From assembly GCA_014529385.2 (NCBI GenBank), contig CM043954.1, forward strand, positions 98,606,747-98,670,746: a stretch of DNA of 64,000 nucleotides, read 5' to 3'. Shown in pieces: positions 55,204 to 64,000 of this stretch. This stretch comes from Adiantum capillus-veneris (Eukaryota > Streptophyta > Polypodiopsida > Polypodiales > Pteridaceae). Each line of letters opens with the position of its first letter. The first letter of the stretch is position 1. Made by a program: the position numbers and the translations under genes. The notes under the pieces are model-generated. The model was not told the DNA's origin and made no database searches. It saw only the letters and a list, made by a program, of their open reading frames with translations.

Positions 55204-57476
55204 CTTTCAGTAAGTATGACGGTAAGATGGATGCTACGGTGATTCATTCTTGGTTGCATCAATTTAATGCTTATTTTGCGACAACTAAGAAAACAGGAAA
55301 TAGCAAAGTTTTGACGGCAGCTATGTACCTTGCCACTGATGCCATCAATTGGTACCATGCATGGCAAGAGGCACAGCTAGCCGCGCACCTAGAGGCAGCC
55401 GACGATTTCACGCCCCTCTCTTTTAGTTGGGCTGATTTCCAAGACAAGCTCAAGGCGTGGTTTATGCCACCTCAGTACCTCGCACGCTTGAAAGAGGATT
55501 GGCGTAATCTCAAGCAACACAAGCAACATGGTATGCCAGTCATGTCTTTTTCTAACCGTGTTTTGCAGATAGGCACTCAATTACGCAAGTCAGATGATGA
55601 GTGCAAAGAGGCTTTTCTCTTTGGGTTAGACGAATACATCAAGTTTGATGTTGAAGTCTTTGACCCCGCGGATATCAACAAGGCGGTAGCAATCGCTCTC
55701 GCCCAAGAGATGAAGCACAACAAGGGAAAGCCTAAGGAGAACAAGTCTTCTCAAGGGACATCTCAGAATTCTCAGAACACACAGAATGGTAAGAACGGTA
55801 AGAATGGTAAGAATAGAAATTCTTCTAGCCCTTCTTCCTCTAATTCCTCGGAAAAGAACTCTAACAATGAATCTAAGGGTAAAGCTAAAGCAATTGCTAA
55901 ACCTAAGCTTACTCCAGATGAAAAGGTAGCACAAGGAATTGTAGGAGGATACATCACGTCGGAAGAACAAAGCACTAATTCTAAGGAAGGTCGTTGTTTT
56001 CCTTGTCACATTAAGGGTCACATAAAAAGAACATGTCCTAAGCTTGAATCGAATGAATCTAAAGAACCCACAGCACCCACTACATCTGTCAATGCAATGA
56101 ATGATAACACGATTGTGCCCAAAGTTTCTCAAGACCCTCCCATTGATGATTCTCTCATTAAATGTTATGGTTGTGCGTCGAGGCACCGTTTTGTCATATT
56201 GTTTGACCCAGGTAGTATGCATGATGTGATCAGTCCCTCTCTTCTTGAGAGAGCCCGCCTCGAAGTTAGTCCGAGATCTCCTATCGAGGTCTCTGGCTTT
56301 CGTCCTGGTATGGACGCTCTCATCACGAAGGAGTGCCTTGATGTGTTGTTTGCAATTCAACAGATTGCCTTCACTAGAAGATTTGTTGTTTCTTCTCTCT
56401 CAGAATGTGATATGATTTTAGGCATGAAATGGTTTCATGAAATAAACCCTCTCGTTGATTGGGAGGCTAACACTTTAACTCTCAATGCCAAAAGTGATTC
56501 TCCTACTGTCTTTCATGGAGTGGATACTTCTCCTTCTCCATCTCTCATTGCTAATATGCAAGACAAGGTTGAAAGGATTCAGGAGAAGCAGACTCTGTCA
56601 TTCTCTTTTTCTCCACAGCATGACACACAGGATTTGCATAATTATGAGAAGCATGATGATTTGAAGGATAATGATTTGCATGATGATTTGGATGACAATG
56701 ACAAGCATGATGATTTTCATGATCAAGATGAGATTTCTCACAAGCATGATGAGTTGCATGAAGAAGATGTGATTGTTCACCAGGATGAGGTGTTAGTGGA
56801 TGCTTTTTCTAGCGAAGCTAACCTCGTTGCAGATTCGATCGATCACGAAGGATCGATCTTGGCTCTCAAGCCTAGGTCCCAAGAACCCCTTCAAGAAAAA
56901 CCGATCTTGGCTCTCGAGCCTTGGTCCAAAGAACCCTCACAGGAAGTATTATGTGTTTACATGATTGATAGTCACGCATTGTTCGAGTGTTTCATTCGTG
57001 AAGGTTTCTTGTATTTTAGTCAGCATCGTTATGTGATCCCTTTTCCTAGGCATGACATATTGTATATTGGGCACGTTTCTCTCATGGATGAGCACGAACC
57101 TATGCGGATTTTTCGTGAAAAGCTGAAAAGTTTGTATGAGAGGAAGTCGCATTACATGTCTCTTCCTTGGCATGACACAGTTTCCGAAAGATCACATGAT
57201 ATTATGAGCACCAAGCATGGGCATTTCCATTGTGATTTGCCACAGTTGATTGATTTCGATCAAACAGAAAAGATTCGACCTCATTGTTTGCATGTGTTTC
57301 ATGAATGGGTTGTCACTCCGTCTCTATGTTCATCTACATTGCATACACAGTCTTTAGAGAAGACAGATTTCCCTTCACTTTACATGGAATGGGTATGTTC
57401 ATGGTTTTGCGTTGGAGATGGTTTCAGGAATGTTCAACCATGGAGATTCTTGAAGACAAAAGAAGCAGGTATCTAG
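55200..57476 (+). CDS. Gypsy-C1 Gag core, protease and unrecognised extra block (758 codons)
   Basis: Unbroken frame. Residues 1-175 hold the retrotransposon Gag core (FSKYDGKMDATVIHSWLHQF, FMPPQYLARLKEDW). An Asn/Lys/Ser linker follows, then a CCHC knuckle (Cys266, Cys269, His274, Cys279) and an aspartic-protease-like domain with DPG at 336-338 and DMILGMKWF near 404. Residues about 474-530 are a His/Asp repeat (HDD, HDEL). From about 588 comes the extra block shared with Gypsy-D (MIDSHALFECFIREGFLYFS ... VVTPSLCSSTLHTQ). No RT, RNase H or integrase is encoded. ILALEP-type phrases near 553 and 569 recall the ILALES found after RNase H in Gypsy-C2, so a deletion of RT-RNase H-integrase is likely. 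Translation of the whole frame would need a start lost upstream. Confidence 0.75.
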   Translation: MTFSKYDGKMDATVIHSWLHQFNAYFATTKKTGNSKVLTAAMYLATDAINWYHAWQEAQLAAHLEAADDFTPLSFSWADFQDKLKAWFMPPQYLARLKEDWRNLKQHKQHGMPVMSFSNRVLQIGTQLRKSDDECKEAFLFGLDEYIKFDVEVFDPADINKAVAIALAQEMKHNKGKPKENKSSQGTSQNSQNTQNGKNGKNGKNRNSSSPSSSNSSEKNSNNESKGKAKAIAKPKLTPDEKVAQGIVGGYITSEEQSTNSKEGRCFPCHIKGHIKRTCPKLESNESKEPTAPTTSVNAMNDNTIVPKVSQDPPIDDSLIKCYGCASRHRFVILFDPGSMHDVISPSLLERARLEVSPRSPIEVSGFRPGMDALITKECLDVLFAIQQIAFTRRFVVSSLSECDMILGMKWFHEINPLVDWEANTLTLNAKSDSPTVFHGVDTSPSPSLIANMQDKVERIQEKQTLSFSFSPQHDTQDLHNYEKHDDLKDNDLHDDLDDNDKHDDFHDQDEISHKHDELHEEDVIVHQDEVLVDAFSSEANLVADSIDHEGSILALKPRSQEPLQEKPILALEPWSKEPSQEVLCVYMIDSHALFECFIREGFLYFSQHRYVIPFPRHDILYIGHVSLMDEHEPMRIFREKLKSLYERKSHYMSLPWHDTVSERSHDIMSTKHGHFHCDLPQLIDFDQTEKIRPHCLHVFHEWVVTPSLCSSTLHTQSLEKTDFPSLYMEWVCSWFCVGDGFRNVQPWRFLKTKEAGI

Positions 57477-57696
57477 ACGAAGTTGAAGCAAGGAAGGAGC
57501 TACCAAAGACTTTGAGTCGCTTTCGGTACAGCCCAAAGAAGCAAGCGTTGCAGACCTTTATGAAGTTCAAGTACTGCTCGACCCACACAGCAGAGAGGGC
57601 CGGCGAAGAGTCCCTTCCAGGATTTCGAATGCTGTTGGCGATCTCCCTCGACGCCATATAGTTCAATACCAGTACCTCACTTTGAAAAGGAGGGGA

Positions 57697-58804
57697 TGTC
57701 ACGACAACACATCCCAACCCTATGTGTCCGTGGACAAGCTACACCATAGCAGGATTCCCGTCAGGCAAGTCAGTTTAGATTAGCAGTGATCTGGCACTTT
57801 TGTGAGTCTATTCGTAGACCGTGCATGCCCAGTCACTTAGCATAGATGCATATCCTCCGGTTGCACACAGCATGATCATCGGAATTCCCATCAGAATCCA
57901 TTAGCATCAGTTAGGGGAATTTTTCAGTGCATTTAGCCTATTTTTCTATTTTTGGTTATTTTCACTTATTATTTTCAAGTGACTTTCCAACAAAAGTAGG
58001 TAGGGCAAATTTGCTAAGTTAATATATAAGCAAACCCAAGTTAGCACTTTCTGGCAGAAGAGGCAGCAGGAGCTTCCCGCTCAATAGGCAACTTCCCACC
58101 CCCCCCCCCCCCCCCCCCCCCCCGACACCCCCAGCGTTTTTGGACATCCATCCTCACGGGCAGTTCTCAGCACTTGGCACCTCCTTCCACGGCAGAGTCG
58201 CCACCATTACCACTAGCCATCGCCAGCTTCTTCCATTAGTTGGCGTTTTTCCCCTAGCACCGTCATCAGCGATTTCAGCCCTTCACTAACGCTAGGCATC
58301 CACAACAGATCAACGTTTTTCCTCCTGATAATCATCAGCGATTTCAGCCTAGCATAAGCAACAGGTTTCAACATTTTGTAGCATGTTTCTCCGCATGGTT
58401 ACCTCAGCCATAGCAGCGATTTTCAGCATGGAATAGGCCTTCAAGAACAGCGTTTTTGGCAAGGGAAAAGCCTGCAGCAATCAGCGTTTTTCAGCCTTCA
58501 ACATCAGAAGAAAACACAGCCAAGAAGGTATAGCAGTCCAGCGTTTTTACTCTCAGCATGACCCCCGAACAAAACAATCATTATCAGCCATGAAAACAGC
58601 CCCGAATTCATCCCTAGAAGATCACAGATTCCATCCTTAGCCGTCGTCATCGCCGTCTTCATCATCAGCATAGTCCCATTGCATTCGCATTGTACACCTT
58701 TGTGCAATCAAAGTTAGACCACTCTCGCCGACGAGAGTGGGGCCTTCGGAGGAGGGTTTTACAACCTCTCGGGTGTCATATCTCTTCTCTCTCCTTCTCT
58801 CAGT
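57697..58804 (+). repeat. 3' LTR of Gypsy-C1, truncated by Gypsy-C2
   Basis: Starts TGTCACGACAACACATCCC after the purine tract GAAAAGGAGGGGA. It contains TATATAAG near 58023 and a 25-C run at 58099-58123. It ends at TCAGT, where the Gypsy-C2 LTR begins; the 5' LTR shows that the sequence should continue with CTCGTTCAC. Confidence 0.88.
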
Positions 58805-60040
58805 TGTCACGTGACACATCCCAACCCTATGTGTCCGTGGACAAGCTACACCATAGGAGGGTTTTCGTCAAGTCCAGTCAAGTTAGATTAGAAGTGATCT
58901 GGCACTTTTGTGAGTCTATTCGTAGACCGTGCATACCCAGTCACTCAGTGTAGATGCATATCCTCTGGTTGCACACTGCATAAGCATAAGCATTTCCATC
59001 AGATTCCATCAGAGTCAGTTTGGGGATTTTTCGGATGACTTTATCCTATTTTTCCCTATATTTAACATTTTTCGCTTATTTATTAAGTGACTTTTGTTGG
59101 GTACTCAGTAGGGCAAATTGGGTAAGTTAATATATAAGCAAACCCAAGTTAGCACAAATTGGCAGATGAGCCAAGGAGCACATAAGCTACCAAGCAACAG
59201 GTGTTCCCTCCCTCTCTCAGCAAGACCCTCTCCAAGCCAACTTGGTGAGGCCCCTTCCACCCGCAGCCATCAGCGTTTTGCTTCTTGCATACCTGGTCCT
59301 TCCATCCCCAGCAACCATCGCCATCCCTCTCATGCTATTGGCGTTTTTCTCCCCACTACCAAAGGCAGCGATCCCCGCCATTCACTAACGCTAGCAGGAC
59401 AACTCATCGACGTTTTTGATCATCATTGGGACCCCTTCCAAGACCAGCGATTTCAGCATTATAGGACCTGCTGTGGCAGCGTTTTTCAGCCAGAACCCAC
59501 CTGCTGAGGCAGCATTTTTTCAGCCAAAGAACCTTTCCAAAAACGCAGCCTAAAGTGCAGGTAATCCAGCGTTTTTTATCATCATTTCAGCCCCGACACA
59601 AGCAGTCACTTTCAGCCTTAAACAGCAGTAGAAACAGCCCATTTCAGCCCGAAACAGTCCATGAAAATCAGCAGATAGAAGATCCCAATTTTCAGCCACG
59701 AAGTCGTCGTCGTCATCACCGTCGTCGTCATCGGCATAGTCCCATTGCATCAGTCCATTGCATTCGCATTGTACGCCTTTGTGCAATCAAAGTAGACCAC
59801 TCTCGCAGACGAGAGTGGGGCCTTCGGAGGAGGGGTTTACAACCTCTCGGTGTCGTATCTCTTCTCTCTCCTTCTCTCAGTCTCATTCACTTGCACGCAC
59901 AATATCCACTCACTTTGTTCGTGATCATAGCACTCTCCATAAGACGGAAAGCTCTCTTTCCCTAAGAACTAAAAGGAACCTTGAGCAATAAAGATCACTA
60001 ATCTTGAGAAAATACAGCATTCATTCCGCTGCACCTTACA
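58805..60040 (+). repeat. 5' LTR of Gypsy-C2
   Basis: 1236 bp, TGTCACGTGACACATCCC ... TTACA. It has a TCACGTGA palindrome at the left end, TATATAAG near 59131, several GCGTTTTT words (59273, 59341, 59479, 59569) and AAAAACGC in the other sense. Confidence 0.9.
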
Positions 60041-60041
60041 A

Positions 60042-60053
60042 TGGTATCTGAGC
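60042..60053 (+). other. Primer binding site of Gypsy-C2
   Basis: TGGTATCTGAGC, one mismatch from the initiator tRNA-Met complement, one base after the LTR. Confidence 0.75.
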
Positions 60054-60523
60054 TTTGGAAGTGTTCTGCATTACTCAAGGAAAGAACCACAAGAATTTTT
60101 TTTTGCTTGTTGCGGTCGCACGAACACAAGTTTACTTGGACGTGGCGATTCCTAATCGTGTTTTGTTGAAGAGTGACAGGAATCCCAAGAAAGAAGGGCT
60201 TGTCCAGCCTCCCCTTGTGTCTCTTTTCACTCATTAAGAGCGGACCGTGCACTTAACGGCCGGCCAATCGACGTTAGGTGGGAAAAAGCAACCTTGGTGT
60301 GAGCGCAAGGCCGCCAAGGGGTGCGCCCGCAGAAAGGAGTAGAACTCAGGTGAAGAGAAGATCCTTCTCCAATGCGATTTGCAAGGGAAAAAACCCCTCA
60401 AGAACCTCAAGAACCCTAGATTCTCACGAATCACGGACCTCAAGAACCTCAAGACCCTCAAGAACCTCAAGACCCTCAAGAACCCAAGTTCCTCGCGAGC
60501 TTAAGACCCCAAGATCATAGTGC

Positions 60524-61369
60524 ATGGTCGTCACCCGAAGCGGAATGGATACTTCGCATACAGGTGATGAGCATGAGAGAGGCGACGGAGACTCGTCCCC
60601 ACCCGGAGATGATTTCTTCAACCCTCCCCCTTCGCCATCTACGCCACCAAGTGCACCAGACCCTATGGAGGCAATGATGAAGCAAATGATGGCCATGATG
60701 GATAGACAGGAAGACAAGCACCTTGCTTTAGAACGCGAGCGCGACGCAAGAAAAGAAAGAAAAGAACTAAGGAAGGAAGAAGCGGCAGCAAGAAACGCAG
60801 CATTGGAGGCCGATCGTGCCACTCATAGATTGGCTTTGGAGACCGAGCGTGAAGCTCGACGAGAGCTACGCACTCAAGAATTGCTTGCCCAAGTCCTAAC
60901 CTCGAAGACCGAACCACCCAAAGATCGTGGGAGTTCGTCTAGTGGCCCAAGCCACGATGCGGATTCACACAATCCAGTCACAAAGAAGTTGACCTTCAGT
61001 AAGTATGACCGTAAGATTGATGCTACTGTTATTCATTCTTGGTTGCATCAATTTAATGCTTATTTTGAGACAACTAAGAAAACAGGCAATAGCAAAGTTT
61101 TGACGACAGCTATGTACCTTGCCACTGATGCCATAAATTGGTACCAGGCATGGCAAGAGGCACAGCCAGCCGCGCACCTAGAGGCAGCCGACGATTTCAC
61201 GCCCCTCTCTTTTAGTTGGACTGATTTCCAAGACAAGCTCAAGGCGCGGTTTATGCCGCCTCAATACCTTGCACGATTGAAGGACGATTGGCGAGCTCTC
61301 AAGCTGCCGGTTATGTCTTTCTCTAATCGTGTTTTGCAGCTTTGCCTCTCATCTCGCATGTGCAGGTAA
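60524..61369 (+). pseudogene. Gypsy-C2 gag, truncated by deletion
   Basis: 281 codons from ATG 60524. A Pro/Asp-rich start, an Arg/Glu/Ala-rich coiled coil (about 50-115) and the Gag core (FSKYDRKIDATVIHSWLHQF). After SFSNRVLQ the homology to Gypsy-C1 stops and the frame ends 9 codons later, where the deletion joins pol. The knuckle and protease are gone. Confidence 0.8.
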
Positions 61370-63067
61370 AGCGTGAATTACGACGAGGAGCACAAGCGGC
61401 ATTCATCTATGCTGCCCCAGTTCCCCAGAGTATGCAGGCTCCAGGTAAGTATTCGGAGTTGTTTACGAAATTTAAACATCTCTTTTTGCAGGATGATCTC
61501 CCACCTCGTCTCCCACCAGAGGGGCCGGAGGACCATCGTATCGAGCTTATGGAGAGAGCGAAGCCGGTCAGTAAGGCTCCCTACCGTTTGAACAAGTCAC
61601 AGGAGGAAGAATTAGAACGACAACTCACGGAGTTGGTGGCTAGAGGATTCATACGTCCTAGTGTAAGTCCTTTTGCTGCTTCTATTTTGTTTGTTCGCAA
61701 GAAGAATGGTTCGTGTCGTTTGTGTGTTGATTACAGGGCATTAAACAAGATGACCGTCAAGAACAAGTTTCCGATGCCTTGCATTGAGTATATCTTGAAT
61801 AGGCTCAACGGGGGCAAAGGTTTTCAGCAAGGTCGATCTCAAAAGTGGATACCATCAAGTACGGGTATTCAAAGGCGGCATTTTCAAGACCGCCTTTCGC
61901 ACCGAGCGAGGGCAATGGGAGTATATTGTTATGCCTTTTGGATTGACAGGAGCCGTGGGTACGTTTAATCGTCTCATGGTAGGTCGTTCCGACGATATGG
62001 TCAGTGTATGTGTGTTCATCTTTTTAGATGATATTCTCATTTTTTCTGCATCGTAGGAGCAACATTAATTAGATGTTGAAAGGGTACTAACTCGTTTGGA
62101 TGAGTGTCAGTTGTATATTGCAGCTAAGAAGTCGGAATTTTTTCTTACTGAAGTCACTTATCTAGGTTATATCATTTCTGCAGAAGGCGTGAAGCTAGAC
62201 CCTACGAAGGTGGAACAGGTTTGTAATTGGGATTTGCCCAAAACTGCATATGATGTGCGTTCTTTTCTTGGTTTATGACAAGCATATAGTTCGCACATAG
62301 AGAATTTTGCACGCATTGCTGCACCTATGACTGATGTTTTGAAAGGGGTAAAGACTCGCCGTAAGCGCGTAGACTTGCCCGAGGCAGCCGTTGAGGCTTT
62401 CGCAGCTCTCAAGGTTGCGGTGACGGAAGCACCGTGTCTTATCCTTGCCTCTTGGGATAATCCCTTTGAGGTATGGACAGATGCGAGCAATGTCGCCATA
62501 GCCGCTGTGCTCCAGCAGCATGGTCGCCCTAGCTTTTCTTAGCCGGAAGCTCAATAGTGCGGAAAAGAATTATTCAGTTTATGATAAAGAAATTTTGTCT
62601 GTCATTCACTCTTTTAAGCATTGGAAGCATTTTTTGTATGGTAGAGAGTTTACAGTGCACACAGATCATCAAGCCCTCAAGTGGCTCCAGTCTATGCCTA
62701 GTGCACATTGGAGTGATCGCCAAGCGCGGTGGTCACAATTTTTTGAGCAATTTGGAGGTTTGATTGAGTATGTGCCTGGAAAAGCTAACCCTGTTGCAGA
62801 GGGGTTGAGTTGTAAAGGACAGATTTTGGCTCTAGAGTCAAGAACCACATTTTCTATACAAGGTGAGTCTTTCGACAGCATGAATATTAAAATGCACATT
62901 CGGAGTTTGGTAAGTATTGGTTGCAGCCTCTTGCTTCCCAAGGGCCCAGCAACTATCTCATTCGTGATGGATTGTTATTTTTTCGTCAGCGTCTATGTGT
63001 GTTGCCCTCTCCCAGGCCAGCCATATTTCATGATGCACATGACTCTCTCACAGGTAGGCACAGGGGT
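61342..63067 (+). pseudogene. Gypsy-C2 RT and RNase H remnant
   Basis: The frame 61342-61968 begins in the pre-RT region (GPEDHRIELMERAKPVSKAP) and has the RT motif CVDYRALNKMTVKNKFPMP. Near 61815 a shift moves to a frame with VDLKSGYHQV, PFGLTGAVGTF and FLDDILIFSAS, which has stops near 62056. KKSEFFLTEVTYLGYIISAE and VRSFLGL follow, with a stop near 62276. RNase H spans about 62460-62800 (WTDASNVAIAAVLQQHG, frameshift, VYDKEILSVIHSFKHWKHFL, TDHQALKWL). The FLDD catalytic motif is present but the frame is broken. Confidence 0.85.
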
Positions 63068-64000
63068 ATGAACACCACATTGGAAAAGATTGAACGATTT
63101 TTCTATTGGCCTAAAATACGAAAAGGTGTGTTTAGTTATGTCACACATTGCACTATATGTCAAAAAGTAAAAGCTCCTCGAGGTAAGCAGCAAGGCCTCT
63201 TGCTTCCGCTGCCTATTCCCGAGGGACCTTTTCAGGATATCTCTATGGATTTTGTGACTAACTTACCACCAAGTCAGCATTCAAGGAACACTCAATGTTT
63301 AACTATTGTTCATCGTTTAAGCAAATTCTGCATGTTGATTCGTTGTAAGGCCACAGTTACTGCACAAGATGTTGCACGATTGTTCATAAAGCATTGGTAC
63401 CCCCTCTGTGGTTTGCCAAAGTCCATTGTTTCAGATAGGGATGTTAAGTTTATGTCCAACTTTTGGCGTGCACTCTTTGAAAATTTTGGCACAAAGTCGA
63501 ATTTTTCATCAGCTTTTCATCCACAGTCAGATGGTCAAACAGAAATTTATGATCAATTGGTTTTTGATGTGTTAAAATCTTATGTTCATGATCAACAGTC
63601 TCAATGGGAGCTCTATCTCCCATTGGTTCAGGCTATTCTCAATGATTCCTTCTCTTCTACTATTGGTCGAACTCCGTATGAGGCAGCTTTTGGCCGCCGA
63701 TTCCAGTCACTGTTGACTCGATCGGTCAATCAAATGCCTGATGTCAATGCTGAGAGTCGGTCATCGGATGAGATTTCTGAGAGTGTGAAGCTTCGGCTAA
63801 GCAAGGCTCAGGAATCTTATTCTAGACACGCTAACAAGCATCGTCAGGAGGTCTCGATCAAGGAAGAAGATTGGGTGTATCTACGAATCATGAAACAGCG
63901 TCTTAAGCAAGTTGGAAAGAAATGTCCTAAGTTATCTTTTCGTATGTATGGTCCATTTCCAGTCATCAAAAAGCTTAATGAGGTTTCAATGAAATTGACA
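63068..64000 (+). CDS. Gypsy-C2 integrase, partial at window end
   Basis: The frame is open for 311 codons from 63068 to the window edge and upstream in phase to at least 62960 (RDGLLFFRQRLCVLPSPRP). It carries the second half of the zinc finger (HCTICQKVK), the core with SMDFV, IVSDRDVKF and FHPQSDGQTE (three acidic residues of the DDE triad), and the C-terminal SH3-like part (EEDWVYLRI, FRMYGPF). It would catalyse joining of element DNA to the host chromosome. The 5' pol is broken, so a full polyprotein cannot be made. Whether a chromodomain follows cannot be seen. Confidence 0.85.
   Translation, partial: MNTTLEKIERFFYWPKIRKGVFSYVTHCTICQKVKAPRGKQQGLLLPLPIPEGPFQDISMDFVTNLPPSQHSRNTQCLTIVHRLSKFCMLIRCKATVTAQDVARLFIKHWYPLCGLPKSIVSDRDVKFMSNFWRALFENFGTKSNFSSAFHPQSDGQTEIYDQLVFDVLKSYVHDQQSQWELYLPLVQAILNDSFSSTIGRTPYEAAFGRRFQSLLTRSVNQMPDVNAESRSSDEISESVKLRLSKAQESYSRHANKHRQEVSIKEEDWVYLRIMKQRLKQVGKKCPKLSFRMYGPFPVIKKLNEVSMKLT

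Larger units (their letters stand above)
37941..58804 (+). mobile_element. Gypsy-C1: Ty3/gypsy derivative, split by Gypsy-B
   Basis: The pieces are: 5' LTR left part 37941-38059 (its first ~330 bp is missing compared with Gypsy-C2); 5' LTR right part 53538-54311; internal region 54312-57696; and 3' LTR 57697-58804, cut by Gypsy-C2. The halves of the 5' LTR rejoin exactly at the CCATC duplicated by Gypsy-B. The internal region codes Gag, a protease and an extra block, but has no reverse transcriptase, RNase H or integrase. It is a non-autonomous derivative. Confidence 0.85.
58805..64000 (+). mobile_element. Gypsy-C2: Ty3/gypsy element, runs off the window
   Basis: A full 5' LTR, primer site, leader, gag, pol through integrase. 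It is inserted in the 3' LTR of Gypsy-C1 after TCAGT, so TCAGT should reappear beyond its 3' LTR outside the window. A deletion joins the middle of gag to the region before RT, removing the knuckle and protease. Frameshifts affect RT and RNase H. Confidence 0.88.

Overview
This window looks like nuclear DNA of a land plant with a large, repeat-rich genome. A fern or fern-like lineage is my inference, not proven. The evidence is an intronless PLS-class PPR gene, the 3' exons of a TIC22-type chloroplast import gene with GT-AG introns, an F-box relic, a nuclear-type tRNA-Thr gene, and many Ty1/copia, Ty3/gypsy, LINE and SINE sequences. I see no bacterial operons, CRISPR arrays, rRNA or organelle genome.

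Region 1-14.0 kb. The left edge has weak unrecognised exon-like frames and a 193-bp tandem duplication. A decayed multi-exon gene of an unrecognised family follows on the minus strand (about 4660 to 2335). After microsatellites comes an intact Ty1/copia element (8230-13407) with near-identical 227-bp LTRs, a 5-bp target duplication, a tRNA primer site and an unbroken 1428-residue polyprotein. Same-strand LINE pieces flank it: an ORF2 C-terminus on the left and an ORF1 C-terminus on the right.

Region 14.0-29.1 kb. This is the genic part. It holds a PPR gene preceded by a duplicated 0.2-kb segment, a 155-bp foldback sequence, an F-box pseudogene with a 30-C run, tRNA-Thr(CGT), a tRNA-derived SINE with target duplications, a LINE 3' fragment among long GT/AG arrays, and the last four exons of a TIC22-like gene (minus strand). 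The TIC22 5' exons are not found; to its upstream side the window is transposons to the right edge.

Region 29.1-64.0 kb. This is nested retrotransposons. Gypsy-A (chromovirus, decayed) is followed by a 3'-truncated copia on the minus strand (Copia-E) that sits in a fragment of another gypsy (D). Gypsy-C1 follows; its 5' LTR is split by Gypsy-B (38060-53537, target duplication CCATC). Gypsy-B is itself interrupted in its integrase by a non-autonomous copia derivative (Copia-F, target duplication TGCCT) and in its 3' LTR by a 2.6-kb TG...CA element (target duplication CTAT). The 3' LTR of C1 is interrupted by Gypsy-C2, which runs off the window. The insertion order can be read directly: C1, then B, then F and the 2.6-kb element; and C1 before C2. 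C1 and D share an unrecognised conserved coding block just before the 3' LTR.

Element names (Copia-1, Gypsy-A and so on) are local labels for this annotation only.
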